From: JALZUV01 sp963837025
GTDB lineage: Bacteria; Pseudomonadota; Alphaproteobacteria; Rickettsiales; JALZUV01
Direction of reading: 5' to 3'
DNA length: 64,000 nucleotides
Assembly (NCBI GenBank): GCA_963837025.1
Contig: CAWILT010000002.1
Location: forward strand, 1-64,000
The position numbers and the translations under genes were made by a program. Each line of letters begins with the position of its first letter. The stretch's first letter is position 1. Under the pieces are notes generated by a model, which was not told the DNA's origin, searched no databases, and was given only the letters and a program-made list of their open reading frames with translations. Shown in pieces: positions 15,982 through 25,722 of this stretch.

Positions 15982-17793
15982 CTAAAACGCCTGTCCTATA
16001 CTTACATAAACGCCAAAAGCCGCATCATCTTCAACTTCATCAAGCGGCACACCTACATCCAGCCGCAGCGGCCCGAGTGGGCTGTAATAACGCACACCCA
16101 CACCGGTTGAAAAAAACAGTTCTTCTGTTGGGTCAGGTGCTTTGGCTTGATAGGTATTTCCCGCATCCACAAATACCACTCCACCAAATTCTTCTGTAAA
16201 GCGCAAACGTATTTCACTGCTAAGCTCAGTCCATACGGTGCCACCTTCCGCCTCGCCATTATTGCGCGGGCCAATAGCCTGAAAATTATAGCCCCGAACC
16301 GATCCGCCGCCTCCAGAATAAAAACGTAAATCGGCAGGAATACTCGTTGTATTGGCACCGTTAATTTGCCCATATGCCCCACGTAAGGCTAAAGTGGGCT
16401 TCCATAACCAGTCCGTCTGAGTGAGGTAAGTTTGCGCGGCCATCTCGCTGCGTACAAACCCTACACCTTGGCCCGTTACATCGGTATAAGGCGTAATAGT
16501 TCCACGCGCTAAAATACCTTTATTGGGGTCTAGCACATTATCGCGATTATCAAATTCAATGGCGCTAGTCACAAACAATAACCCAAAATTTTCCGTTTCT
16601 TGTCCTGCTTCTGAAACTTGCGAATAGCGCGCACCTAACCCAACACTTGCCGAAATTTCATCCGTCAAACCGCGACTCACTTCAGCTAAAACGGAAGCAT
16701 TGTTCGAATCAAAACTATCCATATTTTCCGATTTGATAGCGCCAGATAATCGCAATTTTTGAGCATCATTATAAAAATAGGGCAATGTATAAGCCCCATC
16801 GGCTCCAATTTCACGTTGCGATATAATCGTTTTAACCGATAAATCATTTGCGCGACCCGTTAAATTACGATGTTGCCAGCTAGCGGATACACCTGGCCCT
16901 TGATCAAATTCATATTCAGCACCCGCTGATACGGTGCGATGTGGCCTGTCGATTACTTCAATCACCATATCCACCTCGCCTCTTTCATTCGGCTCATTCG
17001 GATGAGAAATAGTAACCGACGCAAAAAGTTGCGTTTGCAAAAGCGTAGTTTGTGTTTGTTTTTGTTTTTCAACATCAAAACATTCACCCTGCTTCCATTT
17101 GATTGACTTTCTGATGATATCATCCTGCACGGTGCTTGCGCCCTCAATAAAAGTCTCTCCAAAATTAGCTTCCGCACCATAATCAATTTCATAATCAATT
17201 TCAGCCGTGCGAATCAAGGCGTCAAGCACCGCGCGAGGGGTCACCTCGAGCGATATATAACACCGCTCTTTTGCTAGCATTTCGCGTATCGCTTGCGCGT
17301 TTTCTACAATAGGTTTGGCATTGGCATAATCGCCTACATTTAAATGATAGGGCGTATTATTATTTTCCACCAAGGGGGGCTGTCCCCACATTAACTCGCT
17401 GCTCGCTACGGTGTAACGCTTATTAGATATTACATCAAACCGCATCAATGGATCTTCTTTCGTTTCTGTTCTATCATCAACTAGCACATTCACCGTGGCA
17501 TTATAATAAGCGCGCGAAACCATAATACTGCGCATACGTTCGGCCATTATTAAGCTGATGGCGCGTAGCTGATCAATATCTATCGGCGGTTTATCATCAT
17601 CAATCACTTGGCGTGCGAGTTCTTCTAAACGATATTTTTCAATTGATGCATCACTTACACCTTTAATTTCAATTTCAAAATCTATGGCATCATCCCCAAA
17701 CGGCCAGATACCCGCTAAAGCTGTTTGCGGAAACGAAACAAGCAGAGCCAGCATCAAAACGCTAAAAGCAAACGTCAAACGAGGGTTAATCAT
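15982..17793 (-). CDS. tamA: TamA, Omp85-family outer-membrane barrel
   Basis: The 603-residue protein begins with a signal peptide (cleavage near TALA-G). It then has POTRA-type domains (about 35-270) and a 16-strand Omp85 barrel. The barrel shows the lid-lock motif GGGGSVRGYNFQAIGP, FVDAGNTYQ, STGVGVRYYSPLGPLRLDVG and a terminal aromatic (IGQAF). It partners TamB, encoded directly downstream. Position and TamB linkage separate it from BamA. The 196 bases upstream, before the divergent ceramidase-like gene, are AT-rich and should hold both promoters, though I can define neither. Confidence 0.95.
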   Translation of the reverse strand: MINPRLTFAFSVLMLALLVSFPQTALAGIWPFGDDAIDFEIEIKGVSDASIEKYRLEELARQVIDDDKPPIDIDQLRAISLIMAERMRSIMVSRAYYNATVNVLVDDRTETKEDPLMRFDVISNKRYTVASSELMWGQPPLVENNNTPYHLNVGDYANAKPIVENAQAIREMLAKERCYISLEVTPRAVLDALIRTAEIDYEIDYGAEANFGETFIEGASTVQDDIIRKSIKWKQGECFDVEKQKQTQTTLLQTQLFASVTISHPNEPNERGEVDMVIEVIDRPHRTVSAGAEYEFDQGPGVSASWQHRNLTGRANDLSVKTIISQREIGADGAYTLPYFYNDAQKLRLSGAIKSENMDSFDSNNASVLAEVSRGLTDEISASVGLGARYSQVSEAGQETENFGLLFVTSAIEFDNRDNVLDPNKGILARGTITPYTDVTGQGVGFVRSEMAAQTYLTQTDWLWKPTLALRGAYGQINGANTTSIPADLRFYSGGGGSVRGYNFQAIGPRNNGEAEGGTVWTELSSEIRLRFTEEFGGVVFVDAGNTYQAKAPDPTEELFFSTGVGVRYYSPLGPLRLDVGVPLDEVEDDAAFGVYVSIGQAF

Positions 17794-17989
17794 GCTGTTT
17801 TATAAACGAAAAAAATTAAAATTCTATTCGTTGCATCACTATCGCGCTATCTTTTTTAAAGTTAGAATTTGAGTTTGTGTAAATAGGATATGATTACGCT
17901 TTTATCACAGTTGATGGATAAAGTGCGCAGCACTTAAATTTTAGGTTTATTTAAAATAATTCTTAATCATTTTCTGTTAATTTTAATCT

Positions 17990-18709
17990 ATGTTTATTGA
18001 ACTTTCCAAACATATGGATGAATATTGCGAGCGGGTTGACTTCACCTTTTGGTCAGAGCCAACCAATGCCGTTACTAACTTTTTTATTATATTTGCCGGC
18101 TTGGCGGCCTTCCGATTATATAATAAACAATTTCCATTACACGGACACCGCCATCGCCCCAATGCATTGATACTTATTGCATTAGTTATTTTAACGGGTA
18201 TCGGAAGCTTTCTCTACCATACACTAGCCACCAAATGGGCGGAATACGCCGATATGCTGCCCATCATTGCGTTTATTTATCTTTATCATGCAGTATTTTT
18301 ACGCCGCGCTTTAGCGATGCCTTATAAATATGTCATTGGCTATATGCTCATCTTTTTCGGTTTGAGTTTTGGCCTTTCACAAGGGTTAGGCCGCGATGCA
18401 TTAAATGGAGGAATATCTTATATTCCTGCTATTTTATCATTCTACACCATTTGGGTAGCGATGATGGCATTACGCCGCCCGGGAGCAAAATTATTCGGAA
18501 TCGCCGCTTTAACTTTTTTTGTTTCCTTAACGTTCCGCTCAGCAGATATGGTGGTGTGCGATACTTTTCCACTTGGTACGCATTTCATGTGGCATACACT
18601 CAATTCTTGCGTGCTCTACATGTTATTAAAATTGGTGATTCAGCTGCCCGATTATTACAAACGCCACCGCCGCGATGGCACCGAGCCTATCAACCGCATT
18701 TTCCGCTAG
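17990..18709 (+). CDS. Ceramidase-superfamily integral membrane hydrolase
   Basis: This 239-residue protein has about seven membrane segments. It carries the alkaline ceramidase/CREST motifs: YCERVDFTFWSEPTNAVTN near the start (key residues E-P-x-N), GIGSFLYHTLA (catalytic Ser and His), WAEYADMLPI, and the C-terminal GTHFMWHTLNS (two zinc His). The D and H residues of the zinc site are present. In eukaryotes these enzymes hydrolyse ceramides. The natural bacterial substrate is not established and could be an N-acyl lipid such as an ornithine lipid, whose synthesis genes (olsB, olsA) are in this window. That link is speculation. Confidence 0.88.
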   Translation: MFIELSKHMDEYCERVDFTFWSEPTNAVTNFFIIFAGLAAFRLYNKQFPLHGHRHRPNALILIALVILTGIGSFLYHTLATKWAEYADMLPIIAFIYLYHAVFLRRALAMPYKYVIGYMLIFFGLSFGLSQGLGRDALNGGISYIPAILSFYTIWVAMMALRRPGAKLFGIAALTFFVSLTFRSADMVVCDTFPLGTHFMWHTLNSCVLYMLLKLVIQLPDYYKRHRRDGTEPINRIFR

Positions 18710-18762
18710 ACCCACAATTCTAAATGCGTTAACCTTTGTTTAAGCACGAAAAAATAATAATA

Positions 18763-19113
18763 ATGAGTGTTCCTATGCGTTTAATTTTAAGCTTATGTAC
18801 TATTTTATGTTTGCTCAGCAGTTGCAAAACGATTGATACTTATTTGGTCAATGCAGGCTTAGGAAAAAAAGGCACCACGCGCGCCATGCCTCCAGAATTC
18901 CCGCAAGAACAACCTCAAGCGCGCCCTCAAGCACCCGCTTCTGTAGCGGCAAACCCTGCATACCCAAATCAATATCCGAATGCTTTTGGGCAAAATGTAG
19001 CATTACCACCCACACCTCAAAATGTTAATCCAGCGGCACCTTTTTACCCTGCAAATCAAACCCAAATGCAACGACCCATTGTAATTCCCTATTATTACCA
19101 GCCCGGCTATTAA
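18763..19113 (+). CDS. Small proline/glutamine-rich lipoprotein
   Basis: The ATG at 18763 (MSVPMRL) or the one at 18775 gives about 112-116 residues. The signal peptide is typical of a lipoprotein: RLILSLCTILCLLSSC with the lipobox LSSC. The mature part is low complexity, rich in Pro, Gln, Ala and Asn, and ends in PYYYQPGY. No family is recognised. It follows the ceramidase-like gene by 53 bases on the same strand. A flexible, proline-rich lipoprotein of this kind may be a periplasmic spacer or surface protein; the role is unknown. Confidence 0.75.
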   Translation: MSVPMRLILSLCTILCLLSSCKTIDTYLVNAGLGKKGTTRAMPPEFPQEQPQARPQAPASVAANPAYPNQYPNAFGQNVALPPTPQNVNPAAPFYPANQTQMQRPIVIPYYYQPGY

Positions 19114-19154
19114 AGACTATTGTGCGCTGCACCAATTGGCGTTACACTCATGCT

Positions 19155-20426
19155 ATGTTTTCATCATTCAATTTCAATCGCAATGCCCCGCTCTATACAT
19201 TACATGAAACGCAACATGCTCTCATCGCGCCGATTACGGCATGGGCAAGCTACAGCAAACATTGGTTGAGCAACCCTGCCAATCCGTTATCTTACACTTA
19301 CTTTGGCCGTCAAATGGCCGCTGGCAGCGAAATGTTGGAGCGTTTAACCAAACGCTATACTAAACCTGTTTTTGGACTTGCCACCACTCCAATGAATGGC
19401 AAAAAAGTGCGTGTCGTTGAAAAAATTGTTGATGAAAAACCGTTTGCCAACCTCATTCATTTCCAAAAACGCTTTAGCGCCACTCATACAGCTAAAAACA
19501 AAAAACAACCTAAATTGCTCATCACCGCGCCTATGTCAGGGCACCATGCCACTCTATTGCGCGGCACCGTTGAAGGGCTGTTACCCCATGCTGATATTTA
19601 TATTACCGATTGGCTAGATGCGCGCGATGTGCCACTGGCTGAAGGCGGCTTTGATCTGCATGATTATATTGATTATCTCATTCACTATTTCACCTTACTG
19701 GGCCCAAATACGCATGTTATGGCCGTGTGCCAGCCGTCGGTTCCAGTGCTTGCCGCTGTAGCCATCATGAATGCGCGCGGCAATAAAAACGCCCCTAAAT
19801 CGATGACCCTTATCGGTGGGCCAATTGACACGCGCGAATCACCAACCGAAGTGAATCAGCTCGCTAAAGATAAGCCTATCGAGTGGTTTAAAGAAAATGC
19901 TATTACCACCGTTCCTATGAACTATCCCGGCCATATGCGCCAAGTCTACCCTGGCTTTTTACAGCTAACGGGTTTTATGACCATGAACCTTGATAGGCAT
20001 ATTGATGCGCATGTGCAATTGTTCGATCATCTCGTTAAAGGCGATGGTGAAAGCGCCGAATCCAGCCGCGAATTTTATAATGAATATCTAGCGGTGATGG
20101 ATATTACTTCTGAATTTTATTTGCAAACCGTGCGCGAAGTGTTTCAAAACCACTCGCTACCTAAAGGCAAATTCATGTATCGCGATGAGCTGGTCGATTG
20201 CAGCAAAATTACCAAAACCGCTTTGCTAACCTTGGAAGGCGAACGCGACGATATTTCCGGCACAGGCCAAACCCACGCCTCGCAAAAATTATGCAGCAAT
20301 TTACCCGCCAGCAAAAAGAAACAACACACCCAAAAAGGCGTTGGCCATTACGGCATTTTCAACGGCCGCCGCTACCGCGAATTTGTGGTGCCCATCATCG
20401 TTGATTTTTTAAACAAGCATAATTAA
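19155..20426 (+). CDS. phaZ: Intracellular polyhydroxyalkanoate depolymerase
   Basis: From ATG 19155 (MFSSFNF) the protein has 423 residues and belongs to the intracellular PHB depolymerase family. It contains a catalytic cysteine in AVCQPSVPVLA (Cys192), with YITDWLDARDVP before it. It also has DDISGTGQT (Asp) and GVGHYGIFNGRRYRE (His) toward the C-terminus. It breaks stored polyhydroxybutyrate down to oligomers and monomers. The phasin at 42830 and the 3-hydroxybutyrate dehydrogenase at 62044 complete a PHB mobilisation route in the window, though no synthase (phaC) is here. Confidence 0.93.
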   Translation: MFSSFNFNRNAPLYTLHETQHALIAPITAWASYSKHWLSNPANPLSYTYFGRQMAAGSEMLERLTKRYTKPVFGLATTPMNGKKVRVVEKIVDEKPFANLIHFQKRFSATHTAKNKKQPKLLITAPMSGHHATLLRGTVEGLLPHADIYITDWLDARDVPLAEGGFDLHDYIDYLIHYFTLLGPNTHVMAVCQPSVPVLAAVAIMNARGNKNAPKSMTLIGGPIDTRESPTEVNQLAKDKPIEWFKENAITTVPMNYPGHMRQVYPGFLQLTGFMTMNLDRHIDAHVQLFDHLVKGDGESAESSREFYNEYLAVMDITSEFYLQTVREVFQNHSLPKGKFMYRDELVDCSKITKTALLTLEGERDDISGTGQTHASQKLCSNLPASKKKQHTQKGVGHYGIFNGRRYREFVVPIIVDFLNKHN

Positions 20427-20530
20427 ATTTACCCCCTTCCGGCTTTGCAATGTTAGCATTAAGCTCTAATTATAGGCTCACTAAGCTATAAAAAAATTGC
20501 TCGCATGCGTGCCTCGCCGTATCATGCAGC

Positions 20531-21766
20531 ATGAGCCAACTTAACATTAAAAAAATTCGCCAAAACTATCCTGCCCTTAATCAAACCATTAACGGCAAAA
20601 AACCCATTTATTTTGATGGCCCCGGTGGTGCACAAGTGCCTGTCTGCGTAACCGATGCCATGGTGCATTACCTACATTATGCAAATAGCAACTTGCTTAA
20701 TAGCCCGTTCTTTTCGGTGCAACGCACGCATGAAACATTAGCCAAAGCGCGTCAAAATGCGGCTGATTTCGTCAATGCGACTTCCCCCAACGAGATAATT
20801 TTCGGTGGTTCAATGACCGCGCTCACCGCGCATTTAAGCCGCTCCATTTCACACGAATGGCAAGCGGGCGATGAAATTATCGTCAGCGAACTTGATCATT
20901 ATTCGAATGTTTCCTTCTGGCAAATGGCCGCCCGCGATAGAGGGGTTGTCTGCCATATAGCACCCATAAACCTATCTAATGGAACACTCGACACGCAAAA
21001 ATTGCTCAATCTTATTAACACTAAAACCAAATTCATCGCTTTTACATTAGCCTCAAACCTCACGGGCTCACGCACCGATGCCGCCACCCTTATTGCCGCA
21101 GCTAAAGCGGTTAATGCACATGTTTATGTAGATGCCGTTCATGCCGCACCGCATTTTTTGCCCGATGTGCAAGCGCTTGATTGCGACTATCTTGCCTGTT
21201 CAGCCTATAAATTTAGCGGGCCGCATTTAGGGTTTGTCTATGGCAAAAGCGAACATTTAAACCGCCTTACCCCCTACAAAGTTGAACCCGCATCACAGCA
21301 GCCTCCCGAATCGTGGGAGATGGGAACCAAATCGTTTGAAGCCTTAGCGGGCTTTAATGCAATCATCGCATTTATGCAAAGTTTTAGCACCAAAGCCACG
21401 GAAGGCCGCGCTGCTTTAAGTGAATTTTACACACAGCTACGCGCACATGAAACCGCTCTAACAGAACAATTTTTACATCTTTCCTCACAAACGCCCTCGC
21501 TCACCCTTTATGGCATCACTAACCCCGCCCGCATGGATGAACGCAGCCCCACATTTGCCTTCACGCTCAAACAAAAAGATAGCCTCGCCATCTCCAACCA
21601 TCTGGCTGAAAATCTTATCTCTACCGGTTCAGGCAATTTTTATGCAAAAGGGGTGATTGATGCTTATCAGTTAGCTGATTCAGGTGGTGTGGTGCGTGCA
21701 GGCTGCTTGCTTTACACCACCGCCGATGAAATTGATGCGTTATTTGCCTGTTTAAAAATGCTTTAA
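20531..21766 (+). CDS. Class V aminotransferase, cysteine-desulfurase-like (VC1184 type)
   Basis: This 411-residue PLP enzyme has the subfamily opening PIYFDGPGGAQVP, the cofactor Asp/His region VDAVHAAPH (Asp201, His204) and the PLP lysine Lys227 in CSAYKFSGPH. It resembles SufS-like desulfurases but belongs to the subfamily first named for Vibrio VC1184, whose substrate is undefined. The mobile loop with the catalytic Cys of true desulfurases is not evident. It converges on a 2OG-Fe(II) oxygenase gene (overlap 4 bases), which may be chance or a functional pair. Confidence 0.88.
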   Translation: MSQLNIKKIRQNYPALNQTINGKKPIYFDGPGGAQVPVCVTDAMVHYLHYANSNLLNSPFFSVQRTHETLAKARQNAADFVNATSPNEIIFGGSMTALTAHLSRSISHEWQAGDEIIVSELDHYSNVSFWQMAARDRGVVCHIAPINLSNGTLDTQKLLNLINTKTKFIAFTLASNLTGSRTDAATLIAAAKAVNAHVYVDAVHAAPHFLPDVQALDCDYLACSAYKFSGPHLGFVYGKSEHLNRLTPYKVEPASQQPPESWEMGTKSFEALAGFNAIIAFMQSFSTKATEGRAALSEFYTQLRAHETALTEQFLHLSSQTPSLTLYGITNPARMDERSPTFAFTLKQKDSLAISNHLAENLISTGSGNFYAKGVIDAYQLADSGGVVRAGCLLYTTADEIDALFACLKML

Positions 21767-22404
21767 AGAATTTCTTTTTTGCGCGCAGTGAGCACAAAAA
21801 TATCCCAATGGCCTGCACGATCATTCGCCGTGGCAGATAAAGGTGAGGCATTATGATAAAGCCGTTTATCATTCACCAATAAATACTCGCCATCCTTCAA
21901 ATTCTGGCGAAAAAATGGCTCGCCATGGCTAGAATCAAATAGCAGAAAATCGCCGCCTTTAACATTATGATTACTAATCATAAACATGCCCAAATAATCA
22001 AACCCATCTTGATGGTTGCCTTCAGGCGCAGGCTCGCGTTCTTGATCGGTGCCATGCCAACGAATTTGATGCACTTCAATCACGCTATCTTCGGTTAACT
22101 GCGTGCGCCGTAACATAATATCAAACATCTTTAAAAAAATGCGATTATCTTTAAGCTGTTTTTCAATGGGCACATAAGTGCGATCCACATTGCCGACCGC
22201 CTTATTGATTTCATAGGTCTGCATGAAATCTTTATTGGCCAATTGCTCTAAAACACCATCGCGATAAAAATAGCAGGAATAGCGACGCGAGCGCAGCCCC
22301 TCTTCACAATAAGTATCAGCCGGCAAATTCTCAAACGTCTTCTGAATGGACGATAAATCACTAAAAGGTAATGCACCTAGTTCAAAATAATCTTCATGCT
22401 TCAT
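21763..22404 (-). CDS. 2-oxoglutarate/Fe(II) dioxygenase (BsmA/IDO-like)
   Basis: The protein has 213 residues with the 2OG-Fe dioxygenase family (PF10014-type) pattern. The iron triad is His131 and Asp133 in EGNHQDGFD with His184 in RLYHNASPL. The core strands are NHNVKGGDFLLFDSS and DGEYLLVNDK, and the C-terminal DIFVLTARK ends the fold. Family members include the Bacillus L-isoleucine 4-hydroxylase and biofilm protein BsmA, so a free amino acid is a plausible substrate. It sits convergent to a class V aminotransferase and 24 bases downstream of ppa on the same strand. Confidence 0.82.
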   Translation of the reverse strand: MKHEDYFELGALPFSDLSSIQKTFENLPADTYCEEGLRSRRYSCYFYRDGVLEQLANKDFMQTYEINKAVGNVDRTYVPIEKQLKDNRIFLKMFDIMLRRTQLTEDSVIEVHQIRWHGTDQEREPAPEGNHQDGFDYLGMFMISNHNVKGGDFLLFDSSHGEPFFRQNLKDGEYLLVNDKRLYHNASPLSATANDRAGHWDIFVLTARKKEIL

Positions 22405-22428
22405 GATGCGACTCTCTCAATGATAGAA

Positions 22429-22965
22429 CTAAACTGATTTACCGAATTTTTGATTATAACGCTCAATTCCTTCGCGAATAATGTGATGCGCTTCATCTTT
22501 GCCGTGCACACCCGTGATTTCAACCTGCTTTTTCTCCAAGCGTTTATAGGTTTGGAAAAAATCGACAATCTCATTTATTTGCTGCTTCGGCACATCGCTA
22601 ATATCATTCAAATGCGCCACAGTCACATCATCGGCGGCAACGCCAATCAGCTTATCATCGCCTTCACCGCCATCAATCATGCCCATTACACCAATGATGC
22701 GCGTAGGAACCAAACAAAGCGGGGGTGTTGCGGCATAGGTTAATACCATAATATCAAGCGGGTCATTATCATCGCCTAAAGTTTGCGGCACTAAGCCATA
22801 ATTTACAGGATAATGCACCGCCGAATGCAAAATTCGGTCAAGCATTAGCAAGCCACTTTCCTTATCAATCTCGTATTTTGAGCGTGATCCGCGCGTAATT
22901 TCAATAATTGCATTTACTAACTCAGGCGGGTTTTGCCCTACCGAAACATCATGCCAAACATTCAT
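22429..22965 (-). CDS. ppa: Inorganic pyrophosphatase
   Basis: This family I soluble pyrophosphatase has 178 residues and hydrolyses PPi to drive biosynthetic reactions. Visible are EITRGSRSKYEIDKESG, the HYPVNYGLVPQTLGDDNDPLDIMVL region carrying the metal-binding Asp cluster (DDNDPLD), and GDDKLIGV. Length and motifs are standard. Confidence 0.96.
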   Translation of the reverse strand: MNVWHDVSVGQNPPELVNAIIEITRGSRSKYEIDKESGLLMLDRILHSAVHYPVNYGLVPQTLGDDNDPLDIMVLTYAATPPLCLVPTRIIGVMGMIDGGEGDDKLIGVAADDVTVAHLNDISDVPKQQINEIVDFFQTYKRLEKKQVEITGVHGKDEAHHIIREGIERYNQKFGKSV

Positions 22966-23010
22966 TTTATATTATCCTTTAGATTCACTATAAATGGTGT
23001 TAGCGCACCC

Positions 23011-24219
23011 TTAGGATGCTTGCAAGGGTTTGGCCGTTTCATGCGAAATTAATTTCGGCTTAGATGGAGAAAAACGCAGCAGTAAATAACCTGCTAAGCC
23101 TGAAGCAAGCGATCCAACAATCACTCCCAAACGCACCGCGGTTTGATGTTCAACATCAATAAATGCTAGAGTTCCCACAAATAAGCTCATGGTAAAACCA
23201 ACGCCCGTTATTAATGCCATACCATAAAAATGCAGCCAACTTACACCATCGGGTAACTTACAAATGCGCAAACCAACTGCAATGGCCGAAAAGAACATTA
23301 CGCCAATTTGCTTACCCACAAACAACCCTGCAATAATGCCAAGTGTGATGGGTTGGGTTAACATTTCCAAACTTAATCCCTGCAATGACACCCCTGCATT
23401 CGCAAAAGCAAATAGCGGCAATATGGCAAAGGCAATCCATGGATGCAAACTATGCTCTAATGATTTTAAAGGTGATGGTTCGGTTGTGTTCTTACCCTTC
23501 ATCGGTATGAAAAATGCCAATACCACACCTGCTAATGTAGCATGCACACCTGATTTTAAAACACATGCCCATAAAATAATACCCACCAACATATAAGGCG
23601 CAATGGAAGTAACGTTTTTATAATTTAATAACGCCAACACTCCAATAGCAGCGCCAGCAACGGCTAACGACACCAGCGATATATCTGCCGTATAAAACAA
23701 GGCGATAATAACAATTGCTGCGATATCATCCAAAATAGCAATCGCAACAAGCGTCACTTTGAGCGTTTCTGGAACGCGCTTGCCAAGTAGCGTTATCACC
23801 CCCAAAGCAAAGGCAATATCGGTTGCTGCGGGAATAGCCCAACCTTTTAATGCCTCAGCATCGGCCATATTGAAATAGGCGTAAATTAATGCAGGAACCG
23901 CCAAACCGCCAAATGCAGCGAATGCGGGCAATATAATTTGCTGTTTGTTTGAAAACTGACCTTGCAGCATTTCGCGCTTAATTTCTAAACCTACTAACAA
24001 AAAGAAAATGGCCATTAGACCATCGTTAATCCATAATAAAAGCGGTTTATCTAATAAAAATGAGCCTATTTGCAATTTAACGGGTGTGGTTAAAAACGCA
24101 TCATAATAAGGCTGAAATAATGTGTTATTCGCCACTACCGCAATCAATGCAGCTAATGCTAATAACAATCCGCCAGCGGCTTCAAGTCTAAAAAATTCAC
24201 GTAACGCTTGTTTAGGCAT
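23011..24219 (-). CDS. nhaA: Na+/H+ antiporter NhaA
   Basis: This 402-residue protein with about 12 membrane segments exchanges sodium for protons across the inner membrane. It has FFRLEAAGGLLL at the start, VGLEIKREMLQGQ, AIPAATDIAFALGV and the ion-binding aspartates in AILDDIAAIVIIALFY. Length and motifs fit NhaA throughout. The end of lpdA lies just upstream (5 bases) on the same strand, so nhaA may be read from that transcript. Confidence 0.95.
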   Translation of the reverse strand: MPKQALREFFRLEAAGGLLLALAALIAVVANNTLFQPYYDAFLTTPVKLQIGSFLLDKPLLLWINDGLMAIFFLLVGLEIKREMLQGQFSNKQQIILPAFAAFGGLAVPALIYAYFNMADAEALKGWAIPAATDIAFALGVITLLGKRVPETLKVTLVAIAILDDIAAIVIIALFYTADISLVSLAVAGAAIGVLALLNYKNVTSIAPYMLVGIILWACVLKSGVHATLAGVVLAFFIPMKGKNTTEPSPLKSLEHSLHPWIAFAILPLFAFANAGVSLQGLSLEMLTQPITLGIIAGLFVGKQIGVMFFSAIAVGLRICKLPDGVSWLHFYGMALITGVGFTMSLFVGTLAFIDVEHQTAVRLGVIVGSLASGLAGYLLLRFSPSKPKLISHETAKPLQAS

Positions 24220-24224
24220 GGCAA

Positions 24225-25613
24225 CTACATGTGAATAGGCTTAGCGAATGTGGCCAATGCAGCCTCTTTCACCGCTTCATTTAAGGTTGGGTGCGCGTGA
24301 CAAGTGCGGGCAATATCTTCGCTACTGGCACCATATTCCATGGCTAAAACCGCCTCAGCAATTAACGTTCCCGCTTCCGCGCCAATAATGTGAATCCCAT
24401 AAACTTCATCCGTTTCTTTATCAGCCAGAATTTTAACCGAACCATCCGATTCACCAATCGCGCGCGCACGGCTATTGGCTAAGAACGGGAACTTACCTAC
24501 ATTATAGGCAATACCCGCCTCTTTTAATTCCTCCTCAGTTTTACCTACCGTCGCCACTTCAGGATGGGTGTAGATAACACTTGGAATTGCATCGTAATTG
24601 ACATGTCCATGTTGGCCAGCAATGGTTTCTACCACAGCAATGCCTTCTTCTTCGGCTTTATGCGCGAGCATTTGGCCTTTAATTACATCGCCCACGGCAA
24701 ATATATGTGGCTGCGAGGTGCGCAACTGCGCATCGACTTCGATACGCCCACGATCGTCGGTTTTGATACCCACATTTTCAAGCCCTAAATTGGCGGTATA
24801 GGCGCGGCGGCCAATGGCCACCAACACAATGTCGGCCTCAATCGTTGCCGCTTCGCCGCCCGCTGCGGGCTCAATCGTTATTTTAGCGGCATTCTTTTCC
24901 ACCTTTACGGACGTCACTTTGGTAGAGAGTTTAAATTCTAAGCCTTGCTTGACCAATATTTTATGAAATTCTTTTGAAACACCCGTATCCATACCTGCCG
25001 TAATGCGATCGAGATATTCAATAACTGTCACTTTGGCGCCCAATCGGCTCCATACAGAACCCATTTCAAGCCCAATCACGCCGCCGCCAATCACCACCAT
25101 ATGTTTAGGCACTTTTGTTAGCTCCAACGCGCCGGTGGATGATACAATCACTTTCTCATCCACTTCCACGCCATTTAACGGCATCACTTCCGATCCGGTG
25201 GCAATCATGATATGTTTGGCTTTTAAATCATGCGCGCCTTCAACCGCTACGGTATGCGCATCTTTGATTGTGGCATGACCTTTTACATAATCCACTTTGT
25301 TCTTTTTAAATAAACCTTCAATACCTTGTGTCAGGCCCTTAACCACCTCATCTTTACGCGCCATCATTTTGGCGATATCCATTTTAACCGAGGCTTCAAT
25401 GCCTAAATCGGCAAAGTTATGCGCAGCATCATGGTATTTTTGAGTGATGTTTAGTAATGCTTTGGAGGGGATACAGCCCACATTCAAGCAGGTGCCGCCT
25501 AATGCGCCGCGCTTTTCGACACATGCTACTTTCATGCCCAATTGCGCAGCTTTTATGGCACCCACATAGCCTGCAGGGCCACCACCAATTACTACCAAAT
25601 CATATTCGCTCAT
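24225..25613 (-). CDS. lpdA: Dihydrolipoamide dehydrogenase (E3)
   Basis: The ATG at 25613 (MSEYDLVVIGGG) gives 462 residues; an in-frame extension upstream to 25676 is not supported by the family. E3 reoxidises lipoamide in 2-oxoacid dehydrogenase complexes. Motifs are the FAD site GGGPAGYVGA, the redox disulfide GGTCLNVGCIPS (Cys42, Cys47), the NAD site GGGVIGLEMGSVW, and the catalytic HAHPTLNE near the C-terminus. sucB lies about 900 bases upstream on the same strand, with two small membrane-protein frames between. Confidence 0.95.
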   Translation of the reverse strand: MSEYDLVVIGGGPAGYVGAIKAAQLGMKVACVEKRGALGGTCLNVGCIPSKALLNITQKYHDAAHNFADLGIEASVKMDIAKMMARKDEVVKGLTQGIEGLFKKNKVDYVKGHATIKDAHTVAVEGAHDLKAKHIMIATGSEVMPLNGVEVDEKVIVSSTGALELTKVPKHMVVIGGGVIGLEMGSVWSRLGAKVTVIEYLDRITAGMDTGVSKEFHKILVKQGLEFKLSTKVTSVKVEKNAAKITIEPAAGGEAATIEADIVLVAIGRRAYTANLGLENVGIKTDDRGRIEVDAQLRTSQPHIFAVGDVIKGQMLAHKAEEEGIAVVETIAGQHGHVNYDAIPSVIYTHPEVATVGKTEEELKEAGIAYNVGKFPFLANSRARAIGESDGSVKILADKETDEVYGIHIIGAEAGTLIAEAVLAMEYGASSEDIARTCHAHPTLNEAVKEAALATFAKPIHM

Positions 25614-25722
25614 ACTTTTTACTCGCTGCCAATTTACTCTGTGCATAGTGTTAGAATAAACCGCAATCCATCGCAATCACAATCGGCAAAATTATGCCCC
25701 AAAAACAGCAATGCTGCCTTTC

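Noticed and set aside
15310..16110. 266-codon open frame on the + strand
   Set aside because: It lies opposite the strongly supported tamB and tamA genes, shows low-complexity sequence and no domain or ribosome binding site, and is explained by codon bias of the real strand.
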